A stretch of 64,000 nt of DNA from Dokdonella sp. (GCA_019634795.1 JAHCAR010000012.1:1-64000), one strand, 5' to 3'. Shown: positions 34,676-43,750, counted from the first letter of the stretch. Notes: generated by a model from the sequence alone, not told the origin. Numbers and translations: made by a program.

Positions 34676-37045
34676 TCATCGACGCGTGCTCATGGAGTAG
34701 GGGCGGGCCTTGGCGTCGGTGGCCCACTGCCTGTTCGGTTCGGCCTGCATCGTGAAGTGCAGGTCGCCGCCGGCCATGATTTCTTCGTGGCGGATGAAAC
34801 TGCGGTCGAGCGGTTTGCCGTCGAGCGTGACGCTGCCGATGTAGGGATGCGCGTCGTCGAGATTCTCCGCGACGATGGTGAAGCGCTTGCCATTCGGCAG
34901 GTTCATGGCGACGCGTTCGAGGAACGGACGGCCGATCACGTATTCATTGCTGCCCGGCGCGACCGGGTAGAAGCCGAGCGCGGTGAACACGTACCACGCC
35001 GACATCTGGCCGAGGTCGTCGTTGCCGGCGAGGCCGTCGACGCGCGCGGCGTATTGCGAATCCATGATCTGCCTGAGGCGCTCCTGGGTGCGCCATGGCT
35101 GACCGGCGTAGTCGTACAGATAGGCGACATGGTGGCTCGGTTCGTTGCCGTGCGCGTACCAGCCGATCAGGCCGGTGATGTCTTCCATGTGCTCGAACAG
35201 CTTCGGGTCGACCGTTGCGTCGAATACGGCGTCGATGCGGGCGACGAACTTCGCATCGCCGCCATTCGCGGCGATCAGGCCGGCGATGTCCTGCGGCACG
35301 TACCACGAGTACTGCCAGGCATTGCCTTCGGTGTAATCGGTGCCGTAGCCGCTCGCGCTCGGATCGAACGGTTCGCGGAAGCTGCCGTCGGAGCGTTTCG
35401 CACGCAGGAAACCGGTCTTCGCATCGTAGGCGTTCTTCCAGTTCGTGGCGCGCTGGTCGAAGCGACGCGCGACATCGCGTTTGCCCATGTCGGCCGCCAT
35501 GCGCGCGATGGTCCAGTCATCGAACGCGTACTCGACCGTCTTCGACGCCGCTTCGCCTTCCTTGTCGATCGGAACGTAGCCGAGCTTCATGTAGCCGCCG
35601 ATGCCGTCGTAGGGTGCATAGCTCGCGCTGGCGACCATCGCATCGAGCGCGGCATTCGCGTCGTAGCCGCGGATGCCCTTCATGTACGCATCGGCGATCA
35701 CCGGGACGGCGTGGTAGCCGATCATGCACCAGGTCTCGAGGCCGTGGAACGCCCAGACCGGCAGGATGCCGTAGGGACTTTCGCGACGTGAGGCGAGCAG
35801 CGAATTGACGACATCGTTGCTGCGCGCCTGGGGCTGGATGATGGTCAGCAGCGGATGCAGCGCGCGGTAGGTGTCCCAGAGCGAAAACGTCGAGACATGC
35901 CGATAGCCCTTTGCCTGGTGCACGGCATTGTCGGGTCCGCGATAGCGCCCGTCGCTGTCCATGAACAGGCTCGGCGCCATCAGCGAGTGGTATACGGCAG
36001 TATAGAAGCCACGCCGCATCGGTTCGGGCGCTTCGACCTCGAAGACGCCGAGCGCATCGCGCCAGGCCGTGTGGGCAGCGCTGCGCACGGCATCGAAATC
36101 GAAACCGGGCATCTCCGCGTCGAGATTGGCAATGGCGTTGTCCTCGCTGACCGGCGAGAGCGCGACCGTGACGATCAGTTCGCGCGTGTCGGCCGGAAAG
36201 TCGAGCACCCCGACCACGGCGCGCCCTTCGATCTGCGCGCGTGCCCCGGGGTCGTCCTCGGCCGGTGGCGCGAAGCCCTTGTAGGGAATGTCCTGTTCGG
36301 TGTTGTGCCAGGCATGGCCGCTCGGTGCCTTCGAGAAGCGCATGGCGAAATAAAGCTGCCGGCCCGGCGCCCAGCCGCGCGTTTCACGGAAGCCGGTGAC
36401 AGTGGCGTCATCGCGCAGGCGCAGGCGCGACCACGAGACCTTGCCCGGGTAGTCGTACATGCTCGGTCGCAGATCGACCAGAAGGTGGGCGGGCTTGCCC
36501 TGCGGAAACGTGTAGCGGTGCACGCCGACGCGCTCGCCGGCGGTCAGTTCGGCACGTATCCCGTAGTCGGAAAGGGTGACCGCGTAGTAGCCCGGCTCGG
36601 CCTGTTCGTCGTCATGGCTGAAGCGCGAGAAGTAGCCGCTGCCGGGATGCTCGACCGTACCGGGTTCGAGATGCACCTCGCCGGCGATCGGCATGACCAG
36701 CACATCGCCGAGATCGGAGTGGCCGGTGCCGGAGAAGTGCGTGTGCGAAAAACCGAAGATGGTCGAATCGTCGTAGCGGTAACCGGCGGCCCAGGGGTAG
36801 CCTTCCTTGCGCGTCTTGAGTTGCGTGTCGGGGCTGAGCTGGACCATGCCGAACGGGACGACCGCGCCCGGAAACGTGTGGCCGTTGCCGCCCGTGCCGA
36901 TGAACGGATCGACCGCGGTGAATGCGCGTTCTCCCGCCTCGGTCGGAGCCGCATGGGCGCCAGCACAGCACAATGCAGCGAGGCCGCAGAAGCTTGCCCG
37001 AATCAGCGCGTGTGACAGCGGAGCGACTTGCAGAGCTGGGCGCAT
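34676..37045 (-). CDS. GH92 family alpha-mannosidase, secreted
   Basis: This is a 789-aa exported enzyme. The ATG at 37043-37045 has GAGGAAG about 5 nt upstream and starts a signal peptide (cleavage after GAHA). The long open extension upstream crosses the operator region and is rejected. The mature protein begins VDPFIGTGGNGHTFPGA, a GH92 hallmark, followed by GFSHTHFSGTG. The catalytic (alpha/alpha)6 domain contains the Asp/Glu-rich segments GYGTDYTEGNAWQYSW and HMEDITGLIGWYAHGNEPSHH. GH92 enzymes are calcium-dependent inverting exo-alpha-mannosidases acting on N-glycan-type mannosides. It is divergent from lacI with two operator-like palindromes between. Its last 44 codons or so are nearly identical to the remnant at 28302-28433. 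Confidence 0.94.
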   Translation of the reverse strand: MRPALQVAPLSHALIRASFCGLAALCCAGAHAAPTEAGERAFTAVDPFIGTGGNGHTFPGAVVPFGMVQLSPDTQLKTRKEGYPWAAGYRYDDSTIFGFSHTHFSGTGHSDLGDVLVMPIAGEVHLEPGTVEHPGSGYFSRFSHDDEQAEPGYYAVTLSDYGIRAELTAGERVGVHRYTFPQGKPAHLLVDLRPSMYDYPGKVSWSRLRLRDDATVTGFRETRGWAPGRQLYFAMRFSKAPSGHAWHNTEQDIPYKGFAPPAEDDPGARAQIEGRAVVGVLDFPADTRELIVTVALSPVSEDNAIANLDAEMPGFDFDAVRSAAHTAWRDALGVFEVEAPEPMRRGFYTAVYHSLMAPSLFMDSDGRYRGPDNAVHQAKGYRHVSTFSLWDTYRALHPLLTIIQPQARSNDVVNSLLASRRESPYGILPVWAFHGLETWCMIGYHAVPVIADAYMKGIRGYDANAALDAMVASASYAPYDGIGGYMKLGYVPIDKEGEAASKTVEYAFDDWTIARMAADMGKRDVARRFDQRATNWKNAYDAKTGFLRAKRSDGSFREPFDPSASGYGTDYTEGNAWQYSWYVPQDIAGLIAANGGDAKFVARIDAVFDATVDPKLFEHMEDITGLIGWYAHGNEPSHHVAYLYDYAGQPWRTQERLRQIMDSQYAARVDGLAGNDDLGQMSAWYVFTALGFYPVAPGSNEYVIGRPFLERVAMNLPNGKRFTIVAENLDDAHPYIGSVTLDGKPLDRSFIRHEEIMAGGDLHFTMQAEPNRQWATDAKARPYSMSTRR

Positions 37046-37363
37046 GGGCTTCCTCGATGGTCGAAGGTCAGGCGATCGGTTCGATCCCGCGGTGTCCCTG
37101 AATTGCACGGGCCTGCACCAGAGGATGCGGCGCAGGTCCATGCATGGAGCGATTGCCGAAGGTGGCGGCGCCATGGGAAGGGGAGGGTTCCCCATCGCGC
37201 CCTGCAGCCGCCGCCCGGATCCACGCGGCGAGGCTGCATCCATATCCCCCATCGGACTCGGTGCCTGCGATGCGAAGCAGGCAACGAGCCTCTGTCTCTG
37301 GTCTTCGACAATCGCTCCCGCGTTTCGCCATTGCCGCACCGGCACACGCGTGGCCGGTGCGAC

Positions 37364-37377
37364 TTGGAACGATCCAA
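37364..37377. promoter_or_regulatory. LacI-type operator, distal copy
   Basis: TTGGAACGATCCAA has one mismatch from the perfect palindrome at 37463. The two are 99 bp apart, in the GH92-lacI divergent region. This spacing permits looping or separate control of the two promoters. Confidence 0.65.
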
Positions 37378-37462
37378 AACGCAATCTAGCACACGAACTT
37401 GCCATGGTCGTGCTGCGGCGCACCGTGCCAGAAGCAGGGCATCCGGTGCACACTCGGTGGAA

Positions 37463-37476
37463 TTGGATCGATCCAA
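37463..37476. promoter_or_regulatory. LacI-type operator, perfect 14-bp palindrome
   Basis: TTGGATCGATCCAA ends 8 nt before the lacI start codon and has the CG-centred form typical of LacI-family sites. Binding would repress lacI and the downstream operon. The remaining 37046-37484 region holds no gene. Confidence 0.75.
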
Positions 37477-37484
37477 ATCTTGGA

Positions 37485-38537
37485 ATGGCAGCAGACAAGC
37501 CCCGCGCAAGACTGACCCTGAACGACGTGGCGCGAGGCTGCGGTGTATCGCGCGCAACCGTGTCGCTGGTGCTGCGCGGCAGCCCGCTCGTGCATTCGGA
37601 AACGCGCGCCCGGGTCGAGGCCGAAATCCGACGTGTCGGCTACATCTACAACCGCGCGGCGGCCAATCTGCGCGCGCAGTCGTCTTCCAGCGTCGCCCTG
37701 GTCGTCAACGACCTTTCCAATCCGTACTTCGCCGAGTTCGCCGCCGGTGTCGACGAAGCGCTGGCGGCGATCGGCTTCGTCACCCTGCTCGGCAGTACCG
37801 GCGAGTCGGTGCAGCGCCAGCAGGCCGTGCTCGCGTCCCTGGTCCAGCACGCGCCGGCCGGGATCATCCTCTCGCCGGCCGAGGGCAGCGATGGAGCCTC
37901 GGTGGCCCGTGCGGTCGGCCCCCACGTTCCCGTGCTCGTGTTCAACCGTGAGCTCGATGGCGCGTGGGACTACCTGGTCATGGACAACCGCACCGGTGCG
38001 CGCCTGGCGACCGAGCATCTGATCGGACTGGGTCACAAGCGCATCGCCTTCTACGGCGGGCACCGCGATTCGAGTTCCTGCCGCGAGCGGCGCGAAGGCT
38101 ATCAGGCGGCGCTGGCCGCTGCGGGTATCGGGATCGAACCGGGCTGGCGCATCGAAACGGCGCCGACCCGTCTCGAGGCAGCGCGCCAGGTCGGCGCGCT
38201 GTTCGCGCGCGATCCGGCGCCGACCGCCGCGGTCTGCTACAACGACGCGGTCGCGCTCGGCCTGCAACTGGGCCTCGTCGCGCGCGGTCGCGAGCCCGGC
38301 GTGGATTTCGCGGTGACCGGTTTCGATGACATCCCCGAAGCGGCGCTGAGCGTGCCGCCGTTGACCACGGTGGCGACCGCACCGCGCGCGCGTGGCCGCC
38401 AGGCTGCGGAACGCATCCTCGCGCGCATGCGCGATCCGTCGATCGCGATTGCGCAACAGACCATACCGGTGCAACTGATCGTGCGCGAAAGCAGTTGCCC
38501 GCCTCCTGTAGCCATTGGAAACCGCCGCCATGAATGA
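37485..38537 (+). CDS. LacI family transcriptional regulator of mannoside use
   Basis: This is a 350-aa repressor. The N-terminal LacI helix-turn-helix is LTLNDVARGCGVSRATVSLVLRG (residues about 10-32), followed by the hinge region RAAANLRAQ and a periplasmic-binding-protein-like effector domain (VALVVNDLSNPYF, LGHKRIAFYGG, FDDIPEAALSVPPLTT). The ATG at 37485 was chosen because the helix-turn-helix follows directly and the operator lies just upstream. It overlaps the permease gene by 8 nt (ATGAATGA), so it is the first gene of the sugar operon. Context indicates mannose, a mannoside or a pathway intermediate as effector. The exact ligand is inferred. Confidence 0.92.
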   Translation: MAADKPRARLTLNDVARGCGVSRATVSLVLRGSPLVHSETRARVEAEIRRVGYIYNRAAANLRAQSSSSVALVVNDLSNPYFAEFAAGVDEALAAIGFVTLLGSTGESVQRQQAVLASLVQHAPAGIILSPAEGSDGASVARAVGPHVPVLVFNRELDGAWDYLVMDNRTGARLATEHLIGLGHKRIAFYGGHRDSSSCRERREGYQAALAAAGIGIEPGWRIETAPTRLEAARQVGALFARDPAPTAAVCYNDAVALGLQLGLVARGREPGVDFAVTGFDDIPEAALSVPPLTTVATAPRARGRQAAERILARMRDPSIAIAQQTIPVQLIVRESSCPPPVAIGNRRHE

Positions 38538-39840
38538 ACGCACCGCCAGTCCGCGCACGGCTCTGGTCGTCGCCACCACGCTGTTCTTCATGTGGGGGTT
38601 CATCACCGTGCTCAACGACGTCCTGATTCCGCACCTCAAGTCGGTGTTCACGCTGAACTACACGCAGGTCATGCTCGTCCAGTTCATCTTCTTCGGTGCG
38701 TACTTCATCATGTCGCTGCCGGCCGGCAAGGTGATCGCCCACATCGGCTATCGCGGCGGCATCGTCCTCGGCCTCGTCGCAACCGGCATCGGCGCGCTGC
38801 TGTTCATACCGGCTGCGCGCTGGGTCTCCTACCCGCTGTTCCTGTCCGCATTCTTCGTGCTAGCCAGCGGCATCACCCTGCTGCAGGTCGCGGCCAATCC
38901 GTATGTCTGCCTGCTCGGCGACCCGCGCCTGGCCTCGAGCCGGCTCAACCTGGCCCAGGCCCTCAATTCGCTCGGAACGACGATCGCGCCGGCGCTCGGC
39001 GGTGCGCTGATCCTCTCCGGCGCGGTGCTCGGTGCGAGCGAACTGGCGGCGTTGTCCCCGACCGAGCTGCTGACCTACCGCAGCAGCCAGGCGGCACTCG
39101 TGACCGGCCCGTATGTCGCGCTTGCCGCCACCCTGTTCGTGCTGGCCGTGGTCGTCTGGCTGTTCCGTCTACCGACGCTGACCGAGGCCACCGAGCGCGC
39201 CGACGCGCAGCACCATCGTTTCGCCGACGTGCTCGGATTCCGCCACGTGCGTCTCGGCGTGATCGCGATCTTCCTCTACGTCGGCGCCGAAGTTTCGATC
39301 GGCAGCTTCCTGATCAACTACCTGTCATTGCCCGACATCGGCAACATCAGCGAGGCCGAGGCCGCGCGCTACGTCTCGCTGTACTGGGGCGGCGCCATGG
39401 TCGGGCGCTTCGTCGGCTTCATGCTCTTGCGCAGGATCGAGCCGGGTCGCCTGCTCGGCCTGTTCGCCTTGTTCGCGGCGCTGCTGGTCGGCACCACGAT
39501 CCTCAGCGAAGGCCGCATCGCGCTGTGGAGCGTGGTCGCCATCGGTCTGTTCAATTCGATCATGTTTCCGAACATCTTCACCCTCGGCATTTCGAAGATG
39601 GGCGCGATGACCGACAAGGCCTCGAGCCTGCTCATCATGGCCATCGTCGGCGGCGCGATCGTGCCGGTGCTGCAGGGCGCGCTGGCCGACCGCATCGGCA
39701 TCCAGCATGCCTTCGTGCTGCCGCTGGTGTGCTACTTCTTCATCGTCTACTACGGTTTCGCCGGCGCGCGCATCGTCGACGTGTCGAAGGTGCCCGGTGA
39801 TGCCGCGCCGGCAGGTGTATCGCGCGTGGCGGGGCATTGA
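38530..39840 (+). CDS. FHS-type sugar MFS permease
   Basis: This is a 436-aa inner-membrane protein with about 12 hydrophobic segments. It opens with TTLFFMWGFITVLNDVLIPHLK, the characteristic start of the fucose/glucose/galactose:H+ symporter (FHS, FucP/GluP-like) family. Further family features are YFIMSLPAGKVI, GITLLQVAANPY and LTQALNS-like NLAQALNSLGT. The start ATG overlaps the lacI stop. Predicted substrate is D-mannose or a related hexose released by the flanking mannosidases, as proton symport. In the same operon are a fructokinase and an isomerase, which use unphosphorylated sugar, consistent with a non-PTS importer. Confidence 0.92.
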   Translation: MNERTASPRTALVVATTLFFMWGFITVLNDVLIPHLKSVFTLNYTQVMLVQFIFFGAYFIMSLPAGKVIAHIGYRGGIVLGLVATGIGALLFIPAARWVSYPLFLSAFFVLASGITLLQVAANPYVCLLGDPRLASSRLNLAQALNSLGTTIAPALGGALILSGAVLGASELAALSPTELLTYRSSQAALVTGPYVALAATLFVLAVVVWLFRLPTLTEATERADAQHHRFADVLGFRHVRLGVIAIFLYVGAEVSIGSFLINYLSLPDIGNISEAEAARYVSLYWGGAMVGRFVGFMLLRRIEPGRLLGLFALFAALLVGTTILSEGRIALWSVVAIGLFNSIMFPNIFTLGISKMGAMTDKASSLLIMAIVGGAIVPVLQGALADRIGIQHAFVLPLVCYFFIVYYGFAGARIVDVSKVPGDAAPAGVSRVAGH

Positions 39841-39841
39841 G

Positions 39842-40849
39842 ATGAAAACCGTCGTCTGTTTCGGTGAGGCGCTGATCGACTTCCAGCCGGTATCGGGTCC
39901 CGATCCCGCCGGCACGACGACCTATCAGCAGCATGCCGGTGGCGCGCCGGCCAATGTCGCCGTGGCCGTGGCCAGCCTCGGCGGACGATCCGGCTTCGTC
40001 GGCATGCTCGGCAGCGATGCCTTCGGCGACTTCCTGTTCGAAAGCCTGGGCAAGGCCGGCGTCGACATGGGTCATGTCCAGCGCACCAGTGCCGCACCGA
40101 CCGCGCTCGCCTTCGTCACGCTCGATGCGCAGGGCGAGCGCAGCTTCAGCTTCTATCGTCAACCGGCCGCCGACCTGCTGTTCCGCGAATGCAAGCTCGC
40201 GCCGGCTGTATTCGAGGACGCGGCGGCGTTTCACGCCTGTTCGAATTCCTTGACCGAGGAGGGCATCGCCCAGGCCACCCTGGCCTGCCTGCGGCGCGCG
40301 CGCCAGGCCGGCGTCCTGGTCAGTTTCGACGTCAACCTGCGTCCGGCACTGTGGCCGCGGGAGGCCAATCCGGCACCGCGCATCTGGAGCGCGCTGGCAC
40401 TGGCCGACGTGGTCAAGCTGAGTCGCGAGGAACTCGGCTTCCTGGCAGCGTCCGTGGATGGCGAAGCTGCGGTGATCGAAGCGCTCTGGAAACACCGGGC
40501 GGCGCTGCTGATCGTCACCGATGGCTCGCGGCCCTTGCGCTGGTTCGCGCCCGGCACGCAGGGCGCGCTCGAGTCGTTCCGCGTCCGCGCCATCGACAGC
40601 ACGGCCGCCGGCGACGCGTTTACCGGTGGGCTGCTGTACGCGCTGGCGAGCCGGGGCATCGGGCGCGAATCGCTGCCGGCTCTTCTCGCCGATGCGGAAC
40701 GGTTCGATGAAGTCCTGCGTTTCGCCGCAGCTTGTGGTGCCCTTGCGGTCACCCGCCGGGGCGCGTTCGCGGCAATGCCAAGCCGCAGCGAGGTCGAGAC
40801 ACTGCTGCATTCGCAGAGCCCAGCCACCGCGGAGGTCACCGCCGAATGA
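39842..40849 (+). CDS. PfkB-family fructokinase
   Basis: This is a 335-aa ribokinase-family sugar kinase. The N-terminus is VVCFGEALIDFQP. Next come the substrate glycines HAGGAPANVAVAVASLGG (about 31-48), the LGSDAFGDF segment, and the ATP-site motif DSTAAGDAFTGGLL (about 251-264), which contains the catalytic Asp of GD. The motif has SA where most relatives have TG (DTTGAGD), still compatible with activity. The first ATG after the permease stop (1 nt gap) is used. Context (mannose isomerase downstream, mannose source upstream) supports fructose to fructose-6-phosphate as the reaction. Confidence 0.9.
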   Translation: MKTVVCFGEALIDFQPVSGPDPAGTTTYQQHAGGAPANVAVAVASLGGRSGFVGMLGSDAFGDFLFESLGKAGVDMGHVQRTSAAPTALAFVTLDAQGERSFSFYRQPAADLLFRECKLAPAVFEDAAAFHACSNSLTEEGIAQATLACLRRARQAGVLVSFDVNLRPALWPREANPAPRIWSALALADVVKLSREELGFLAASVDGEAAVIEALWKHRAALLIVTDGSRPLRWFAPGTQGALESFRVRAIDSTAAGDAFTGGLLYALASRGIGRESLPALLADAERFDEVLRFAAACGALAVTRRGAFAAMPSRSEVETLLHSQSPATAEVTAE

Positions 40850-42054
40850 GCACGCTTCCGGTTTTCTGGTCCGCCGACTTCCTGCGCGCGCACATCGCGC
40901 AGACCATGGACTTCTATCACCCACGCTGCATCGATCCGAACGGTGGCTTCTTCCACTATTTCATGGACGACGGCTCGATCCACGACCACAGCAGTCGCCA
41001 CCTGGTCAGCAGCACGCGCTTTGTCTACAACTACGCGATGGCCGCGCGCGAGTTCGGTCGCGACGACTATCTCGATGCAGCGCGCCACGGCCTCGCCTAC
41101 CTGCGCGACGTGCACCGCGATCCGGCCAGCGGCGCCTATGCCTGGACGATCCGCGACCGCCAGCTGCTCGACGCCACCCGCCACGCCTATGGCATGGCCT
41201 TTGTCCTGCTGGCCTATGCAGTTGCACTGAAGGCTGGCATCGATGAAGCGGCGCCCTGGCTCGAAGAGACCTGGCAACTGCTCGAAGCACGATTCTGGGA
41301 TGCCGAATACGGCCTCTATCGCGACGAGGCAGACACCAGTTGGGTCTTCTCCGCCTATCGCGGCCAGAACGCCAACATGCACCTGACCGAAGCCTTGCTT
41401 GCGGCGTTCGAGGCCACGGCCGAGCGCCGCTACCTCGAACGTGCCCTCGCCGTCGCCGATGCGATGACGCTGCGCCAGGCCGCCCAGGCCGGCGGCCTGG
41501 TCTGGGAACACTACGATGCGAACTGGACGATCGACTGGGATTACCACCGCGACGACCCGAAGCACCTGTTTCGCCCCTGGGGCTTCCAGCCCGGCCACCA
41601 GACCGAGTGGGCGAAACTGCTGTTGATCCTTGATCGCCACGCGCCACGGGACTGGCTGTTGCCGACCGCGACCCGGCTGTTCGAAACCGCCGTCGAGCGG
41701 GCCTGGGACGATGTCCACGGCGGGCTCTGCTACGGCTTCGCGCCGGATGGGGCGATTTGCGACAGCGACAAGTATTTCTGGGTCCAGGCCGAATCGCTGG
41801 CCGCCGCGGCCCTGCTCGGCGAGCGCACCGGCGACCTGCGCCACATCGACGACTACGACAAACTCTGGGCTTACGCGTGGCGCCACTTCGTCGACCACGA
41901 GCACGGCGCCTGGTATCGCATCCTCGATCGCGAGAACCGCAAGTACTCCGCCGAGAAGAGCCCGGCCGGCAAGACCGACTACCACACCATGGGCGCCTGC
42001 CACGAAGTGCTGGCCTTGCTGCGGCGAAGGCCTTCGCAGGCCGGCCCTGTGTAG
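40846..42054 (+). CDS. AGE-family isomerase, probable D-mannose isomerase
   Basis: This 402-aa cytoplasmic enzyme has the (alpha/alpha)6 barrel of the N-acylglucosamine 2-epimerase superfamily. Visible features are SSTRFVYNYAMAAR, ATRHAYGMAFVLLAYA, QNANMHLTEALLAAFE, the RPWGFQPGHQTEWAKLL block and the final YHTMGACHE, carrying the conserved catalytic-site histidines. Relatives include mannose isomerase, sulfoquinovose isomerase and cellobiose epimerase. With mannosidases and a fructokinase around it, D-mannose to D-fructose is most likely. ATGA overlap with the kinase gene indicates coupling. The stop codon TAG (42052-42054) lies inside a REP-like repeat, so the last few residues (after about RRRPSQAGPV) may be repeat-derived. 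Confidence 0.88.
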   Translation: MSTLPVFWSADFLRAHIAQTMDFYHPRCIDPNGGFFHYFMDDGSIHDHSSRHLVSSTRFVYNYAMAAREFGRDDYLDAARHGLAYLRDVHRDPASGAYAWTIRDRQLLDATRHAYGMAFVLLAYAVALKAGIDEAAPWLEETWQLLEARFWDAEYGLYRDEADTSWVFSAYRGQNANMHLTEALLAAFEATAERRYLERALAVADAMTLRQAAQAGGLVWEHYDANWTIDWDYHRDDPKHLFRPWGFQPGHQTEWAKLLLILDRHAPRDWLLPTATRLFETAVERAWDDVHGGLCYGFAPDGAICDSDKYFWVQAESLAAAALLGERTGDLRHIDDYDKLWAYAWRHFVDHEHGAWYRILDRENRKYSAEKSPAGKTDYHTMGACHEVLALLRRRPSQAGPV

Positions 42055-42132
42055 GAAGCGGCTTCAGCCGCGATGCTTTTCTCCTTGCCGCATCGCCATG
42101 CAAAAAGCATCGCGGCTGAAGCCGCTTCCTAC
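42051..42132. repeat. REP-like element: perfect 30-bp inverted repeat
   Basis: Arms 42051-42080 and 42103-42132 are exact reverse complements (GTAGGAAGCGGCTTCAGCCG...), around a 22-nt loop. This family of GGCTTCAGCCGC palindromes is common as intergenic repeats in Pseudomonas and Lysobacterales. Here it supplies the stop codon of the isomerase and could form a strong hairpin in the operon mRNA. Confidence 0.9.
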
Positions 42133-42241
42133 GGGCTACGGGGATTCGTTTGCGGGCAGTGCGCTCGGGTATCGATCGGCACGCCGGGACGCGGCCGAAA
42201 ACCAGATCAAATTCGTCTCCAGGAGTCTCCTGATAAAAAGA

Positions 42242-43612
42242 ATGTTCGTGATGCTCTCGTTGCTGCTCGCTGCATCTTGCGCGTGGTCGAACGAATCGCC
42301 TCCGGCTGCGCAGGCCTCGACGCCCGTAGACGCCGCCGCATCGGCGCAGCTGGCCGGCGAAGTGAAGGCCGAGTTCCTGCACGCCTGGAAGGACTACCGC
42401 AAGTACGCCTGGGGTCACGACGACCTCGCCCCGCTGAGCCACAAGCCGCATGACTGGTATGCGAAGCCCCTGCTGATGACGCCGGTCGACGCCCTCGACA
42501 CGCTCGTGCTGATGGGCTTGACCGATGAGGCCGACGCCGTGCGCGAACTGATCGCGACCAGGCTCGACTTCGACCAAGACATCTACGTAAAGAACTTCGA
42601 AATCACGATCCGCCTGCTCGGTGGACTTCTGTCCGGCTACCAGCTGACCGGCGACGAGCGCCTGCTGGCCAAGGCCGAGGACCTCGGCAAGCGTCTGCTG
42701 CCGGTTTTCGATTCGCCGACCGGGCTGCCCTGGGTCGAGATCAACCTGCGCACCGGCAAGACGCGCAATCCGAAGACCAATCCGGCCGAGACCGGCACCC
42801 TGCTGCTCGAGTTCGGCACGCTGTCGAAGCTGACCGGCAATCCGGTCTACTACACGAAGACCAAGCGCGCCCTTGTCGAAACCTTCAAGCGTCGCTCGCC
42901 GATCGGCCTGGTCGGCTCGGAAATCGACGTCGAGAGCGGCCGCTGGCTCGATACCGATTCGCACATCTCGGGCGGCATCGATTCCTACTACGAGTACCTG
43001 TGGAAATGCTGGCGCCTGTTCGGCGATGTCGACTGCCTGGCCATGTGGAAGTCGGGCATCAGCGCGGTCAACGCGCACCTGGCCGACGAAGTCGATGGCG
43101 CGCTCTGGTACGGCGCCGCCGACATGCGGACCGGCAAGCGCACACAGACCACCTATGGCGCACTCGATGCGTTCTTTCCGGCCTTGCTGGCCCTGTCGGG
43201 CGACACGCGCCGAGCCGCACGCCTGCAGGCCTCCTCGTTCCGCATGTGGCGCATCCACGGCATCGAGCCCGAGGTCTACGACTATCGCAGCGGCGCGATT
43301 CCGTACCCGGGCTACGCGCTGCGACCCGAGATCGTCGAATCGACCTATACGCTGAGCCACTTCACCCACGATCCCGCCTATCTGGCCATGGGGCGCACCC
43401 TGTTCCGCGACTTCGTCGCCCATTGCCGCAATGACGTCGGCTACGCGGCCTTGCAGAACGTGATCACAAAGGAAAAGAAGGACCGCATGGAGAGCTTCGT
43501 GCTCGCCGAAACCTTCAAGTACTTCTATCTGCTGTTCAATCCGGCCGCGCTCGATTTCGAGGCGGTGACCTTCAACACCGAAGCCCACCCGCTGCGCGCC
43601 AGCTGGAAGTAG
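42242..43612 (+). CDS. GH47 family alpha-1,2-mannosidase, exported
   Basis: This 456-aa protein matches the GH47 (class I alpha-mannosidase) pattern: AFLHAWKDYRKYAWGHDDLAPLS, PVDALDTLVLMGL, ETGTLLLEFGTLSKLTGNPVYY, HISGGIDSYYEYLWK, LRPEIVESTYTL, and a terminal FNTEAHPLR containing the Ca2+-binding threonine region (TxEAHP). GH47 enzymes are inverting, calcium-dependent and trim alpha-1,2-mannose. They are mainly eukaryotic, with few bacterial examples. The first residues are hydrophobic (MFVMLSLLLAASC), giving a short signal peptide or possible lipobox. The start is uncertain, because AGGAG (42219-42223) is 18 nt away from the ATG. It is 187 nt after the isomerase, across the REP element, and probably in the same regulon. 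Confidence 0.9.
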   Translation: MFVMLSLLLAASCAWSNESPPAAQASTPVDAAASAQLAGEVKAEFLHAWKDYRKYAWGHDDLAPLSHKPHDWYAKPLLMTPVDALDTLVLMGLTDEADAVRELIATRLDFDQDIYVKNFEITIRLLGGLLSGYQLTGDERLLAKAEDLGKRLLPVFDSPTGLPWVEINLRTGKTRNPKTNPAETGTLLLEFGTLSKLTGNPVYYTKTKRALVETFKRRSPIGLVGSEIDVESGRWLDTDSHISGGIDSYYEYLWKCWRLFGDVDCLAMWKSGISAVNAHLADEVDGALWYGAADMRTGKRTQTTYGALDAFFPALLALSGDTRRAARLQASSFRMWRIHGIEPEVYDYRSGAIPYPGYALRPEIVESTYTLSHFTHDPAYLAMGRTLFRDFVAHCRNDVGYAALQNVITKEKKDRMESFVLAETFKYFYLLFNPAALDFEAVTFNTEAHPLRASWK

Positions 43613-43750
43613 CCTGTTTGGGGACGTCGACCTTTTTAGTCATGTTGGTGGCGCGCCGGCCGGCGTAGGTACAAGTCCTGCACGATATCCCGGTGAACCC
43701 TGCTGGGTTCGCCGATGTCGGAGTACAGAACCGAATCAGGAGTATTTCCC

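Noticed and set aside
37046-37498. Upstream extension of GH92 and an opposing extension of lacI
   Set aside because: Both run through the divergent operator region. Internal ATGs with ribosome-binding site or correct domain starts are better.
41006-43588. 860-aa minus-strand open frame
   Set aside because: It is antisense to the isomerase and GH47 genes, crosses the REP element, and has no domain.
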